Below, in pieces: positions 33,492 to 42,590 of a stretch of 64,000 bases of DNA. The position numbers and the translations under genes are program-made. A model generated the notes under the pieces. The model worked only from the letters and a program-made list of their open reading frames with translations, made no database searches and was not told where the DNA came from. The stretch spans positions 62,001 to 126,000 of the forward strand of contig NZ_BMRX01000011.1 in assembly GCF_014648855.1 (NCBI RefSeq), given 5' to 3'. The DNA comes from Streptomyces parvulus. Lineage in GTDB: Bacteria > Actinomycetota > Actinomycetes > Streptomycetales > Streptomycetaceae. The stretch's first letter is position 1. Every line of letters starts with the position of its first letter.

Positions 33492-35617
33492 GCACCACCG
33501 CAGAGCTTCTGAAGGGTGCGGCCGAGCTGTTCCCCGGCGAGGTCGTCACCCAGGCGCACGTACGCCACTTCGACCTCCCCCTGGGCGCCGGGCGCTTCGC
33601 CCTGATCACCCTGGACAACGGCCACGACCACACCAAGCCGACCACGCTCGGCCCGCAGTCGCTGGCGAACATCGACGCCGCGATCGACCGGGTCGAGAAG
33701 GAGGCCGCGGACGGCGACATCGTCGGCGTCGGCGTCACCGGCAAGCCCTTCATCTTCGCCGTCGGCGCCGACCTCAAGGGCGTCGAGCTGCTGAAGCGGC
33801 ACGAGGACGCGCTGGCCATCGGCAAGGGCGGCCACGACGTCCTCAAGCGGCTGTCGACGCTGGCCGTGCCGTCGTTCGCGTACTACAACGGCGCCTCCAT
33901 GGGCGGCGGCGTGGAGATCGGCCTGCACTGCTCCTACCGGACGGTGTCCGCGGCCCTCCCCGCGTTCTCGCTCCCCGAGGTCTTCCTCGGCCTGGTCCCC
34001 GGCTGGGGCGGCTGCACCCTGCTGCCGAACCTGATCGGCGCGGAGAAGGCCGTCTCGGTGATCATCGAGAACAGCCTGAACCAGAACAAGCAGCTCAAGG
34101 GCGCCCAGGTGCACGAGCTGGGCATCGCGGACGCGATCTTCGAGGGCGCGGACTTCCTGGAGCAGTCGCTGATCTGGACGGCGGCCGTCCTCAAGGGCGA
34201 GATCGCGGTCGAGCGCCCGGCGATCGACCGCGGCGAGGCCTGGGACCAGGCCGTCGCGAAGGGCCGTTTCATCGCCGACGGCAAGGTGCACGGCGCCGCC
34301 CCGGCCGCCTACCGCGCCCTCGACATCATCGCCGACGCCAAGGACGGCGACCTCCAGCAGGGCTTCGACGCCGAGGACCGGGCGCTCGCCGACCTGATCA
34401 TGGGCGGCGAACTGCGCTCCGGCATCTACGCCTTCAACCTGGTGCAGAAGCGCGGCAAGCGTCCCGCCGGCGCCCCGGACAAGTCGCTGGCCCGCCCGGT
34501 CACCAAGGTCGGCGTGGTCGGCGCCGGCCTGATGGCCTCCCAGCTCGCGCTGCTCTTCCTGCGCCGCCTGGAGGTCCCGGTCGTCCTCACCGACATCGAC
34601 CAGGAGCGCGTCGACAAGGGTGTGGGCTACGTCCACGCCGAGATCGACAAGCTGCTCGGCAAGGGCCGGATCAACCAGGACAAGGCGAACAGGCTCAAGG
34701 CCCTGGTCACCGGCGTCCTGGACAAGGCCGAGGGCTTCGCGGACGCGGACTTCGTCATCGAGGCCGTCTTCGAGGAGATGGGCGTCAAGCAGAAGGTCTT
34801 CGCCGAGGTCGAGGCGGTCGCCCCGGCGCACGCGATCCTCGCGACGAACACCTCCTCCCTCTCCGTCTCGGAGATGGCGTCGAAGCTGAAGCACCCCGAG
34901 CGGGTCGTCGGCTTCCACTTCTTCAACCCGGTCGCGATCCTGCCGCTGCTGGAGATCGTCCGCGGCGAGCAGACCGACGAGGCCTCGCTGGCCACGGCGT
35001 TCGGCGTCGCGAAGAAGCTGAAGAAGACCGCGGTCCTCGTCAAGGACGCCCCGGCGTTCGTCGTGAACCGCATCCTGACCCGCTTCATGGGCGAGATCCA
35101 GAACGTCATCGACGAGGGCACGCCGGTGGCCGTCGCGGAGAAGGCGGTGGAGCCGCTCGGCCTGCCGATGTCCCCGCTGGTCCTGCTGGAGCTGGTCGGC
35201 CCGGCGATCGGCCTGCACGTCTCGGAGACCCTCAACGGGGCCTTCCCCGAGCGCTTCACGGTCTCCCCGAACCTCAAGGCGGTCGTCGAGGCCGGCAAGC
35301 GCGGCTTCTACGTCTACGACAGCGGCAAGCCCGAGCTGGACCCGGAGGTCGCCGCGCTCCTCAAGCAGGGCGACACCGTCCTGTCGGAGGAGCAGGTGCG
35401 GGCGCGGGTGCTGGACGCGGTCGCCCAGGAGATCGGCCTGATGCTCGACGAGGGCGTCGTCGCCGAGGCCCAGGACATCGACCTCTGCCTGATCACCGGC
35501 GCCGGCTGGCCCTTCCACCTGGGCGGCATCACGCCGTACCTGGACCGGGAGGGTGTGTCGGAGCGGGTGAACGGGAAGCGGTTCCTGGAGGCCGGGGTGG
35601 CCTCCGTTCCGGCGTAG
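33488..35617 (+). CDS. fadB: Fatty-acid oxidation complex alpha subunit (enoyl-CoA hydratase/3-hydroxyacyl-CoA dehydrogenase)
   Basis: A 709-aa bifunctional enzyme. The N-terminal crotonase domain (about 20-270) has FAVGADLKGVE and GGGVEIGLHCSYRT. The dehydrogenase domain starts near 335 with the NAD motif VGVVGAGLMASQLALLFLRR and includes VVGFHFFNPVAILPLLEIVRG (catalytic His-Glu pair) and VKDAPAFVVNRIL. Two C-terminal helical domains finish the protein. Translation starts at a GTG overlapping the fadA stop. Codon bias is extreme, in line with high expression. Confidence 0.94.
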   Translation: MSTTAELLKGAAELFPGEVVTQAHVRHFDLPLGAGRFALITLDNGHDHTKPTTLGPQSLANIDAAIDRVEKEAADGDIVGVGVTGKPFIFAVGADLKGVELLKRHEDALAIGKGGHDVLKRLSTLAVPSFAYYNGASMGGGVEIGLHCSYRTVSAALPAFSLPEVFLGLVPGWGGCTLLPNLIGAEKAVSVIIENSLNQNKQLKGAQVHELGIADAIFEGADFLEQSLIWTAAVLKGEIAVERPAIDRGEAWDQAVAKGRFIADGKVHGAAPAAYRALDIIADAKDGDLQQGFDAEDRALADLIMGGELRSGIYAFNLVQKRGKRPAGAPDKSLARPVTKVGVVGAGLMASQLALLFLRRLEVPVVLTDIDQERVDKGVGYVHAEIDKLLGKGRINQDKANRLKALVTGVLDKAEGFADADFVIEAVFEEMGVKQKVFAEVEAVAPAHAILATNTSSLSVSEMASKLKHPERVVGFHFFNPVAILPLLEIVRGEQTDEASLATAFGVAKKLKKTAVLVKDAPAFVVNRILTRFMGEIQNVIDEGTPVAVAEKAVEPLGLPMSPLVLLELVGPAIGLHVSETLNGAFPERFTVSPNLKAVVEAGKRGFYVYDSGKPELDPEVAALLKQGDTVLSEEQVRARVLDAVAQEIGLMLDEGVVAEAQDIDLCLITGAGWPFHLGGITPYLDREGVSERVNGKRFLEAGVASVPA

Positions 35618-35634
35618 CGTTCCCCGCGCACCCG

Positions 35635-35673
35635 CCGACGGGCCGTACGGGATCATCCTGTACGGCCCGTCGG
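35635..35673. terminator. Hairpin between convergent fadB and the SGNH gene
   Basis: CCGACGGGCCGTAC (35635-35648) pairs perfectly with 35660-35673 across an 11-nt loop. It is 17 bp after the fadB stop and 25 bp from the convergent SGNH stop, so it can end both transcripts. Confidence 0.8.
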
Positions 35674-35698
35674 CCGTCCGGGCGGACCCGTGGTCCGG

Positions 35699-37093
35699 CT
35701 ACCAGTCGCCGGTGAAGGGCCGGTGCTCGCAGACGTCCCCGCACGCGTGCCGCGACGCGCCGAAGGACCGGATGGGGCTCGTCTCGGGAATTCCGACGAC
35801 CGTGAAGGTGGCGGAGGCCGGCGCCGACTCGGTCGCCCCGAACAGGGCGATCACCTCCACCGTGTGGGTCCCGGGGCGCCAGGAGTGTGCGTGGCTGAAC
35901 GCCCACTCCCCGTTCTCGTTGACCCCGGTCGCCCCGACGAGGAGCCCCCGCTCCAGCAGAACGACCTTCGTGGCGCCCGGCCGGACCTTCCCGGAGAAGC
36001 GCGGTCGCGGTCCGGAGAACGCCCCCTCGGCGGGGGTCGACACGACGGGCGGTGACACCTCCGTCAGTACGGTGAAGCGGTGCTCCAGCACCGGCGAGCA
36101 GCCGTCCCCGCGCAGTCCGACGCACTGGACGGCGTGCTCCCCCGCCTCCCAGTTCACCGGACGGCGCCACGTCCACTGCCCGGCGCCGCCGACGTGGGTG
36201 CCTCCGGCGTACCGGCCGTGCTCGAAGAACAGCACGTAGTCGGTGCCGGGCGGGGCGGTACCGGAGAACTTCACCATGGGCCCGGCGAGCGTGCCGGCCG
36301 CCGGCTTGGACACGCTGGGCGGCTCTCCCACGGGCTGCGCGTACTGGAGCGCCGACTCGGGCGACTGGATGGTGAACTCGGTGGAGGGCGGCGGCATGGT
36401 GGGGGGTGTCATGAGCGCCGCGACGTCGACGTCCGCCTTGTCGAGGACGCCGAGGTGGCACAGTCCGGCGACCACGACGCGGGCGACCTCGTAGGCACCG
36501 GTGTGGTTCAGGTGCGTCGAGTCGATGACTCCGTCGGGATGCAGAGGGTGTTCCCCGGCGTCGGTCCAGCAGAAGTACTGGCGCAGTCGCGTCGGGCCCA
36601 GCTCGGACCAGAGTTCCATGGTCCGGCTCGTCAGGTCGATCACCGGGGCGCCGAGTTCCCCGGCGACGTCCAGCATGGCCCGGGGGTACGGGCCGAGGGT
36701 GTCGATCACCTCGCCGCCGCTGGAGAAGGCGTGGCGCGCGCACGGGGTCACCAGGACCGGCACGCCTCCCTCGGCGTGCACGTACCGTGCGAACAGCCGC
36801 AGGAACTCCTGGTATTCGGCCACCGGAACGTACCGCGTGCCGTTGTGGATCATGTGGTCCACACGGCCGAACCCGATGAGGACGATGTCGCCGCGTCTCA
36901 TCCGGTTGAGCATCGCCGGGAAGCGCTCGGTGAAGTACTTGCGGGTGGTCATGGCGCTTCGGGCGTAGTTGGCCACGGTGACGGGGCCCACCAGAAGGTC
37001 CTCGATCTTCTGGCCCCATCCCGCCATGGGGGCCTCTTGTTCCGTCCGCGGGGCGGGCACGGAGTCGCCGAGGACGAAGATGGTGCGGTTCAT
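35699..37093 (-). CDS. SGNH hydrolase with two Ig-like repeats
   Basis: A 464-aa protein. The N-terminal SGNH/GDSL esterase domain has FVLGDSVP (Ser11) and DSTHLNHTGA (D191-x-x-H194), the pattern of rhamnogalacturonan-acetylesterase-like enzymes. Two related Ig-like repeats follow (about 285-375 and 380-460; PPSVSKPAAGTLAGP and PPVVSTPAEGAFSGP start them), each with a G-x-W strand. No signal peptide precedes the GDS motif, which starts at residue 9. It is thus either cytoplasmic or exported by another route. It lies 12 bp after the GT4 gene and is the last gene of the Stealth operon, pointing to deacylation of a glycopolymer. Confidence 0.82.
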   Translation of the reverse strand: MNRTIFVLGDSVPAPRTEQEAPMAGWGQKIEDLLVGPVTVANYARSAMTTRKYFTERFPAMLNRMRRGDIVLIGFGRVDHMIHNGTRYVPVAEYQEFLRLFARYVHAEGGVPVLVTPCARHAFSSGGEVIDTLGPYPRAMLDVAGELGAPVIDLTSRTMELWSELGPTRLRQYFCWTDAGEHPLHPDGVIDSTHLNHTGAYEVARVVVAGLCHLGVLDKADVDVAALMTPPTMPPPSTEFTIQSPESALQYAQPVGEPPSVSKPAAGTLAGPMVKFSGTAPPGTDYVLFFEHGRYAGGTHVGGAGQWTWRRPVNWEAGEHAVQCVGLRGDGCSPVLEHRFTVLTEVSPPVVSTPAEGAFSGPRPRFSGKVRPGATKVVLLERGLLVGATGVNENGEWAFSHAHSWRPGTHTVEVIALFGATESAPASATFTVVGIPETSPIRSFGASRHACGDVCEHRPFTGDW

Positions 37094-37105
37094 TGGCTTC
37101 CGTTC

Positions 37106-39199
37106 CTAGCGGTCCACGACGTTCATGGCCATGGCTCCCGAGGCCGAGCAGTAGGGCCTGACCCACACGGGCCGGACCGGGTGGATCACCGCGTACGGCG
37201 AGGCGGCGTCACCGACGAGCGCCAGCGCCGGGTACGCGAAGGCGCCCTTGACGTCCGGGAAGTCCTCCAGCAAGTGGCAGACGCGTATCTTGCGGCGGTC
37301 CGACGGGTCGGGCTGCAGCCACCAGTCCCAGTCCTCCCAGCGCTCCAGCCGCTCGTCCACGACCCGGCGCACCGGCACCTCGGCGCGGAACCCCTGCCGA
37401 CCCAGGGCCTGTACGGGCACGGTGAGGTTCCTGCCGTGCCGGCCGCGGCGGCTGACGACGAACAGGGCCCCCGGTTCGATCCGGCGGCCTCCGCACAGCA
37501 CGCCCCGCACCGTGATGGCGCCGCCCTCGATGTCGACTCCCGTGCACTCGGCGTGGTCATCGCGGACCACGGTGCGCAGCATGAGCCGTCCGTTGGAGTG
37601 GGCGTAGGGCAGGTTCCACGCGACCGGGCCGGCCGGCGGGCGGCCGACGAGGTCGGCCCGCGCGTCGATGAGCGCGCGCGTGTCGCGGATGCCCGCCTTC
37701 ATGTGCACGGGCTTGGACTTGGCGGTCAGCATGGTCACCTGCCACCGCCCGTCTCCGAGTTCGTCCAGTGCCGAGGGGCCGAGCGCCGCGGTGTAGCGGG
37801 TGCCGCCGTTGTCGAGGTGGGTGCGCGAGGTCCGGACGGGCAGGTCGGGGCGCCGCTTGCCGTCGGACGACTTGTGGCGCAGCACGAACTGCCAGCGGTG
37901 GCGGCCCTCTCCCGGCCCCTCGGCGCTGAACCGCAGCCAGCCGGCGCCGTCGGTGGTGACGTCCACGGTGGCCCCGCCGATGGCCGTCGGCGGGACCGTC
38001 GCCTGGACCACCGCGCGGCGTGCCCCGGCCGGGGCACGGTAGCCGCGCACGGCGGCGGCCCGGCGGCGGGCGGCGTCCTCGAAGAGGTTCAGGTAGCGGT
38101 CCGCGACGGCCGCCGGGTCGTAGCGGGCGGCGTTGCGCAGCGCGGCCTCGCCCATGTCGCGGCGCAGGATCTCGTCGGCCATGAGGCGGCGCAGGCCGAG
38201 TGCGATCCCCTCCACCTCGCCGTTGGGCACCAGGAAGCCGTCCTCGCCGTGGCGGAGGATCTCGCGAGGCCCGACCGGGCAGTCGGTGGCGACCACGGGC
38301 AGGCCGCAGCGCATCGCCTCCACCAGGGTCATGCCGAACGACTCGGCGCTGGAGGTGACGGCCGCGATCGATCCCTTGGCCCACTCGGACTCGATCGGTG
38401 AGAAGCCGCCCATGAGCAGCGCCCTTCCGGCCAGGCCGAGTTCGGTGACGAGCGCCCGGAGCTTCGCCGCCTCACCGCCGTCGCCGTAGATGCGCAGCTG
38501 CCAGTCGGGGAACTCCTCGGCCAGGCTGCCGAAGGCACGGATCAGCAGGTCGTAGCGCTTGACGTGGTGCATGCGGCCGGCGCTCACCACGATCTTGCGC
38601 GTGCAGTCGGAGGGCTGTACGGCCGGTCGCGGCACACTGTTGGGGATACCGACCACGGGGATGCCCGGTATCGGGGTGTTCTCCGTGAAGGAGCGGGCGT
38701 CGGCCTCCGTCACCGTCGTGATCGCGTCCAGCCTCGGATAGACACGCGCCATCTCGGCCCGCACGGCCGGCGGGATGGCGAGGTGCGTCATGTGCTCCTG
38801 TGCCACGCGCAGCGCGGTCTCGCGGGTGTGGGCGGCGACGAAGAGGTTGAGGCTCGGGCGGGTGCCTACGACCACGTCGGCACCGGTCCTGCGCAGCTCA
38901 CGGATGATGCGCTCGTCGGTGAACCGGCTGTACTGCGCGTAGAACTCCTCCTGGCGCGGCACCACTTCGCTGGGTTCGTCCGCTCCCTGGGCGCTGCGGT
39001 CCGCCGAGCCCGGCCGCAGGTCGACGAGGGCACGGACCGTGATGCGCGGCGAGATCTCGAACTTGGTGGTGTTCGCCCGCCGGAAGACCGAGACGATCTC
39101 CACCTCGTGGTGGACCGAGAGGGCCTCGGCGAGGTTGATGACGGTTCGGTTGGTGCCGCCGATCCCGTAGATGTTGTTGATCAGGAAGGAGATCTTCAC
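37106..39199 (-). CDS. GT4 glycosyltransferase with C-terminal accessory domain
   Basis: A 697-aa protein. Residues 1-390 are a GT-B glycosyltransferase family 4 enzyme. It has FLINNIYGIGGTNRTVINLAEAL (acceptor side, Gly-rich loop), VVSAGRMHHVKRYDLLIRAF and the E-x7-E motif in SSAESFGMTLVEAMRCGLPVV. Residues 400-697 add a beta-rich region (RYTAALGPSALDELGDGRWQVTMLTAKSK) resembling the accessory domains of polyol-phosphate glycosyltransferases. The GTG at 39199 overlaps the Stealth stop by 4 bp. In context it adds sugars to the repeating unit assembled with the Stealth phosphotransferases. Confidence 0.87.
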   Translation of the reverse strand: MKISFLINNIYGIGGTNRTVINLAEALSVHHEVEIVSVFRRANTTKFEISPRITVRALVDLRPGSADRSAQGADEPSEVVPRQEEFYAQYSRFTDERIIRELRRTGADVVVGTRPSLNLFVAAHTRETALRVAQEHMTHLAIPPAVRAEMARVYPRLDAITTVTEADARSFTENTPIPGIPVVGIPNSVPRPAVQPSDCTRKIVVSAGRMHHVKRYDLLIRAFGSLAEEFPDWQLRIYGDGGEAAKLRALVTELGLAGRALLMGGFSPIESEWAKGSIAAVTSSAESFGMTLVEAMRCGLPVVATDCPVGPREILRHGEDGFLVPNGEVEGIALGLRRLMADEILRRDMGEAALRNAARYDPAAVADRYLNLFEDAARRRAAAVRGYRAPAGARRAVVQATVPPTAIGGATVDVTTDGAGWLRFSAEGPGEGRHRWQFVLRHKSSDGKRRPDLPVRTSRTHLDNGGTRYTAALGPSALDELGDGRWQVTMLTAKSKPVHMKAGIRDTRALIDARADLVGRPPAGPVAWNLPYAHSNGRLMLRTVVRDDHAECTGVDIEGGAITVRGVLCGGRRIEPGALFVVSRRGRHGRNLTVPVQALGRQGFRAEVPVRRVVDERLERWEDWDWWLQPDPSDRRKIRVCHLLEDFPDVKGAFAYPALALVGDAASPYAVIHPVRPVWVRPYCSASGAMAMNVVDR

Positions 39200-40956
39200 C
39201 GGGGATCGCGCTCCCGCCGCTCGAAGGGACTGGGCACTGGGTAGTAGGCCTCGAGGAAGGATCCGAGCATCGCCGTCTGGCGGTCGACGTCGTGGCCGTC
39301 GGACAGGGTGTCGTTGATGCAGAACGCCTGCCGGTCCCGGCGCGCGAGCAGGATGCCGAGTCTGCGCTGCACCTCCGGCCTGGCGAGGTCCAGGTAGGCG
39401 AACCGGATGTCGGACGGCACCGCCCGGCCGGTGAAGTAGGCGTAGTAGTGGTAGAGCGACGACGGGATGGAGATGTCGGTGGCACTGCGGAAGCGGCTGC
39501 GCGACGTCTGCCGGTGCACCTCTCGGTACTCGTCCTCGATCTCCTGGAGCACACTGCGGCGCAGGGCGTAGGGCGCGTGCCGGAGCTTCTGGACGATGAC
39601 CGAGCCGAAGTTGTCGAGGAGCAGCCGCCGGTTGTTCTTTCCGGCGGCGTCGACGGGCCGGTCCACGGGGCTGGGGTCCCAGCGCGGCACCTGCGAGGGC
39701 GAGAAGAAGGTCCGGGTGACGCCGTTGGACAGGAAGAAGTCCTGCGGGGTGACGGGACGGCCGAGGAACATGTCGTCGTTGAGGTAGAGGAAGTGCTCGG
39801 AGAGGTCCTCGATGTGGTGCAGGCGGCTCTCGATGGCGTGGGAGTTGAAGGTGGGCAGCGCTTCCTGGTCGTCGAATATCTCGGAGTGGTCGACGACGGT
39901 CAGGCGCGGATGGCCGTCGTTGAGCCAGGCCGGCCGCTGCTGGTCCGTGACCAGGTAGACGTGGCGCACCCAGGGGGCGTTCTGCTCCAGGGCGCGCAGG
40001 GAGTAGCGGAGTTCGTCGCGGCTGATGTAGCGGGCCGCGTTCGCCGACTCGGTGTGGTAGCCGCCCCCGTAGGCGCCGCGGCGTCGCTGCCAGGCCGGGT
40101 CGTTGCCGTCGACCCAGGTGTAGACGACGTCGACGGGGAAGCGGACGTCCTCGGGCAGGGCGTCGGCGGCGGCCCGGACGGTGCGCACCGAGCGGGTCCG
40201 GCGGGTGTGCAGCGCGGCGAAGCCGGTGAGCCGGCTGACCGGCACGGTGACGCGGGCCTCGTGCAGGGACACGTCCTCCGTGACCCGGTTGGGGCGGGGC
40301 GCGGTGAGGCTTCCGGCGTCCGGCTGCCAGAACTCGATGTCGCAGCTGTACTCCAGCCCGAGCACCAGCGAGCCGCTGGGATCGCTCCACACCATGCCGA
40401 CCTGGAGGACGGACGCCTGGCGCGCCAGTTGCCGGCCGCCGCGGGAACCGGCCAGCACCGCTCGGCCCACCGCCGTCTCCCCGCGGCAGGCCCGGAGGTA
40501 GACGGGGCTCTGTGCGGCCACGCGCTCCAGCGCCCCGGCCACCAGCCGGCGGTCGGAGGCGGCCACGGCGAGGCAGGAGCGGAAGTCGGAGTTGCCGCGG
40601 ATCGCGAAGTAGTCGATGCCGGCCTCCTCCAGCGCGGTCACGACGAGTTCGAGGTTGGCCTCGCGCAGGCCGAGCGGCGAGACGGTGGGCCGGACCAGGG
40701 CGATCCGGTTCTCGTGCCCGGCCAGTGCGGCGAGCCGTTCGGTCTCGCGGAAGAGGTGGGGCCAGCGCCGGCGGGCCCGCACGCTCCGGAAGAGCCTGGA
40801 CGCCAGGGAGAGCGCGCGCAGCCGGCGGAGAAGGTGCTTGACCACGGTGCGCAGCCGCAGGGGGACACGACGGGCGATGCGGCGTCTGAGCTGCGCGGGG
40901 ACCAGGCTGCGGTAGGCACCGACCGCGACCGACGCCTCGGGGTTGCCTGTGCTCAC
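39196..40956 (-). CDS. Stealth-family sugar-phosphate transferase
   Basis: A 586-aa Stealth protein (hexose-1-phosphoryl transferase family). All conserved regions are present: CR1 VDVVYTWVDGNDPAWQRRR (about 275-292), CR2 RDELRYSLRALEQNAPWVRHVYLVT, CR3 FNSHAIESRLHHIEDLSEHFLYLNDDMFLG and CR4 around FCINDTLSDG. The first 270 residues hold an N-terminal module also found in its two neighbours (REANLELVVTALEEAGIDYFAIRG and IEFWQPDAG...APRPNRV). Relatives (for example CpsY or XcbA) make phosphodiester-linked capsules. GTG start, overlapping the next Stealth gene by 4 bp. Confidence 0.87.
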   Translation of the reverse strand: MSTGNPEASVAVGAYRSLVPAQLRRRIARRVPLRLRTVVKHLLRRLRALSLASRLFRSVRARRRWPHLFRETERLAALAGHENRIALVRPTVSPLGLREANLELVVTALEEAGIDYFAIRGNSDFRSCLAVAASDRRLVAGALERVAAQSPVYLRACRGETAVGRAVLAGSRGGRQLARQASVLQVGMVWSDPSGSLVLGLEYSCDIEFWQPDAGSLTAPRPNRVTEDVSLHEARVTVPVSRLTGFAALHTRRTRSVRTVRAAADALPEDVRFPVDVVYTWVDGNDPAWQRRRGAYGGGYHTESANAARYISRDELRYSLRALEQNAPWVRHVYLVTDQQRPAWLNDGHPRLTVVDHSEIFDDQEALPTFNSHAIESRLHHIEDLSEHFLYLNDDMFLGRPVTPQDFFLSNGVTRTFFSPSQVPRWDPSPVDRPVDAAGKNNRRLLLDNFGSVIVQKLRHAPYALRRSVLQEIEDEYREVHRQTSRSRFRSATDISIPSSLYHYYAYFTGRAVPSDIRFAYLDLARPEVQRRLGILLARRDRQAFCINDTLSDGHDVDRQTAMLGSFLEAYYPVPSPFERRERDPR

Positions 40957-42575
40957 GAGTGGATGTCCGGCTCTGTCGGGGTCTGCGGGCGGTGGTGCTC
41001 GAAGACGCTGGGGACGGGGAGGTACTGGTGCAGGAAGCGCAGGACGGCCTCGGTTCCGCCTCGGGCGCCCGGCTCCTCGGCGCCCAGGCCGAAGAACTGG
41101 AGCTGCTGCACGTCACGGCGGACGAGCAGCCGCTCCAGATGCGTGCCGAGGCCCGGCAGGCCCGCGTGCAGTGCCACCGAGGCCTCCCCGGACGGGTCGG
41201 CGAGGCCGCCGACGTAGCCGAAGTGGTGGACCACGCCGTCCATCGGGTGGGTCCCCGGCACGGCGGGCAGGGTCTGCTCGTCCACGAGAGGGAGCGGGTG
41301 CGCCCCCGCCTCGGCGAGCCGGGTCAGCGTCTCGGCGCGGTAGGGCTGGGGACCGGCGGCGTAGCCGTGGCCGGTGACCCGGCCGGTGACCGAGTAGGCG
41401 GCCCGCACCCACTCGGCGAACGACTCGGCCGCGTTCCAGGGGCCGCGTCGCGGGCGGGTCCCGCCGCCGGGGGTGAAGTAGTCGAAGGGGCGCACGGGGC
41501 GGCCGATCAGAGCGCCGGGGCGCAGCAGGAGGAAGTGTTCGGCGACGTCGGGCAGTTGGTCGAGCCGCCATTGCGCACCGTGCCCGGCACGGACCACGCT
41601 GAGCCGCTCGTCCGCCTTGAGCCAGGCCGGCGGTTCCGCCTCGGCGACGACGTGCACGACGTCGACCCACGGGGCGTACTGGTGCAGCGACCGCAGCCCG
41701 GCGCGCAGCAGTTCCTCCCCCCAGGGGCCCGGGTGCTGCCACAGGAGCACCGCGTCCACGGGGAACGAGATCTCCTCCAGCCGGACGATGTCGAAGTCCT
41801 CCAGCGTGATCGTCGGCTCCAGGTCGCCGTCGATGTCGCAGTAGCCGGACAGCCGGTCCAGGCCGATCTCGATGCCCGCCGCCTCGGCCGGCACCGCGCG
41901 CTGGACCCGGTTCGCGCGGGGGCCGATCAGCCGTTCGTGGGGCAGGTCGGTGTTGGCCGTCCAGAACTCGATCTCGATGCCCTGGTCCTCGCCGGTCCAC
42001 AGCTGCTCGGTGGGGTCGGTGCGCAGCCAGGTCAGGCGGATCACCTTGGCCCTGCCGTAGTGCTTCCAGGCCTTCACGTGACTGCCCGGCGTCTCGCGGG
42101 TGTCGCCGGCGGCCGGGGAGACGGAGACGACGTAGCCGGTGTGGGCCTCCATCAGGGCCCGGAGCACCCGGCGCACGGTGCCCTTGTGCCGCTGCTCCAC
42201 GGCGAGGCAGATCCGGCGGTCGTCCAGTGCGGGCACCGCGAACCAGGGCACCTCGGCGGCGTCGAGGGCCTGGCTCACCAGGTCGTGGTCCAGCCGCCGG
42301 GCCAGGTCGACGGTGAGTCCGGTGTGCACGTGACCGACCCTTCCGTCGGGGGCCTGCGTGCGGCGTTCGGAGTTGCCGAGTCCCGCGCGCCGGACCCGGC
42401 GCAGGGCCCTGCGGTGCAGACGGGCCTCGCGACGGCTCAGGGTGCGGACGAGGCCGCCCTTGACCTTGCGCCGCACGCCCGCGGGCAGGGTGCTCGCGGC
42501 CGCCGAGCGCACCGGCTGGGGAACGAACCGCTTGTAGACGTGAACCGCTGAGTTCAGCGACGTCGGATCGGGCAC
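40953..42575 (-). CDS. Degenerate Stealth-family protein (probable pseudoenzyme)
   Basis: A 540-aa paralogue of its two neighbours with the same N-terminal module (EIEFWTANTDLPHERLIGPRANRV). Its catalytic motifs are eroded. CR1 reads VDAVLLWQHPGPWGEE instead of VDAVYTWVDGNDPxW. The CR2 RDELRYS segment is gone (GLRSLHQYAPWVDVVHVV). The CR3 acidic NDD is replaced by LRPGA in EHFLLLRPGALIGRP. The fold-shaping residues around these motifs remain and there is no frameshift, so it is an intact gene for a probably inactive subunit or regulator, not a pseudogene. 15 bp separate it from the third Stealth gene, and it overlaps the first by 4 bp. Confidence 0.8.
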   Translation of the reverse strand: MPDPTSLNSAVHVYKRFVPQPVRSAAASTLPAGVRRKVKGGLVRTLSRREARLHRRALRRVRRAGLGNSERRTQAPDGRVGHVHTGLTVDLARRLDHDLVSQALDAAEVPWFAVPALDDRRICLAVEQRHKGTVRRVLRALMEAHTGYVVSVSPAAGDTRETPGSHVKAWKHYGRAKVIRLTWLRTDPTEQLWTGEDQGIEIEFWTANTDLPHERLIGPRANRVQRAVPAEAAGIEIGLDRLSGYCDIDGDLEPTITLEDFDIVRLEEISFPVDAVLLWQHPGPWGEELLRAGLRSLHQYAPWVDVVHVVAEAEPPAWLKADERLSVVRAGHGAQWRLDQLPDVAEHFLLLRPGALIGRPVRPFDYFTPGGGTRPRRGPWNAAESFAEWVRAAYSVTGRVTGHGYAAGPQPYRAETLTRLAEAGAHPLPLVDEQTLPAVPGTHPMDGVVHHFGYVGGLADPSGEASVALHAGLPGLGTHLERLLVRRDVQQLQFFGLGAEEPGARGGTEAVLRFLHQYLPVPSVFEHHRPQTPTEPDIHS

Positions 42576-42590
42576 GTCACGAACTCCGTC

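Noticed and set aside
40953..42575. Calling the middle Stealth gene a pseudogene
   Set aside because: The reading frame, length, start and coupling are intact and codon bias is normal; only catalytic motifs are changed.
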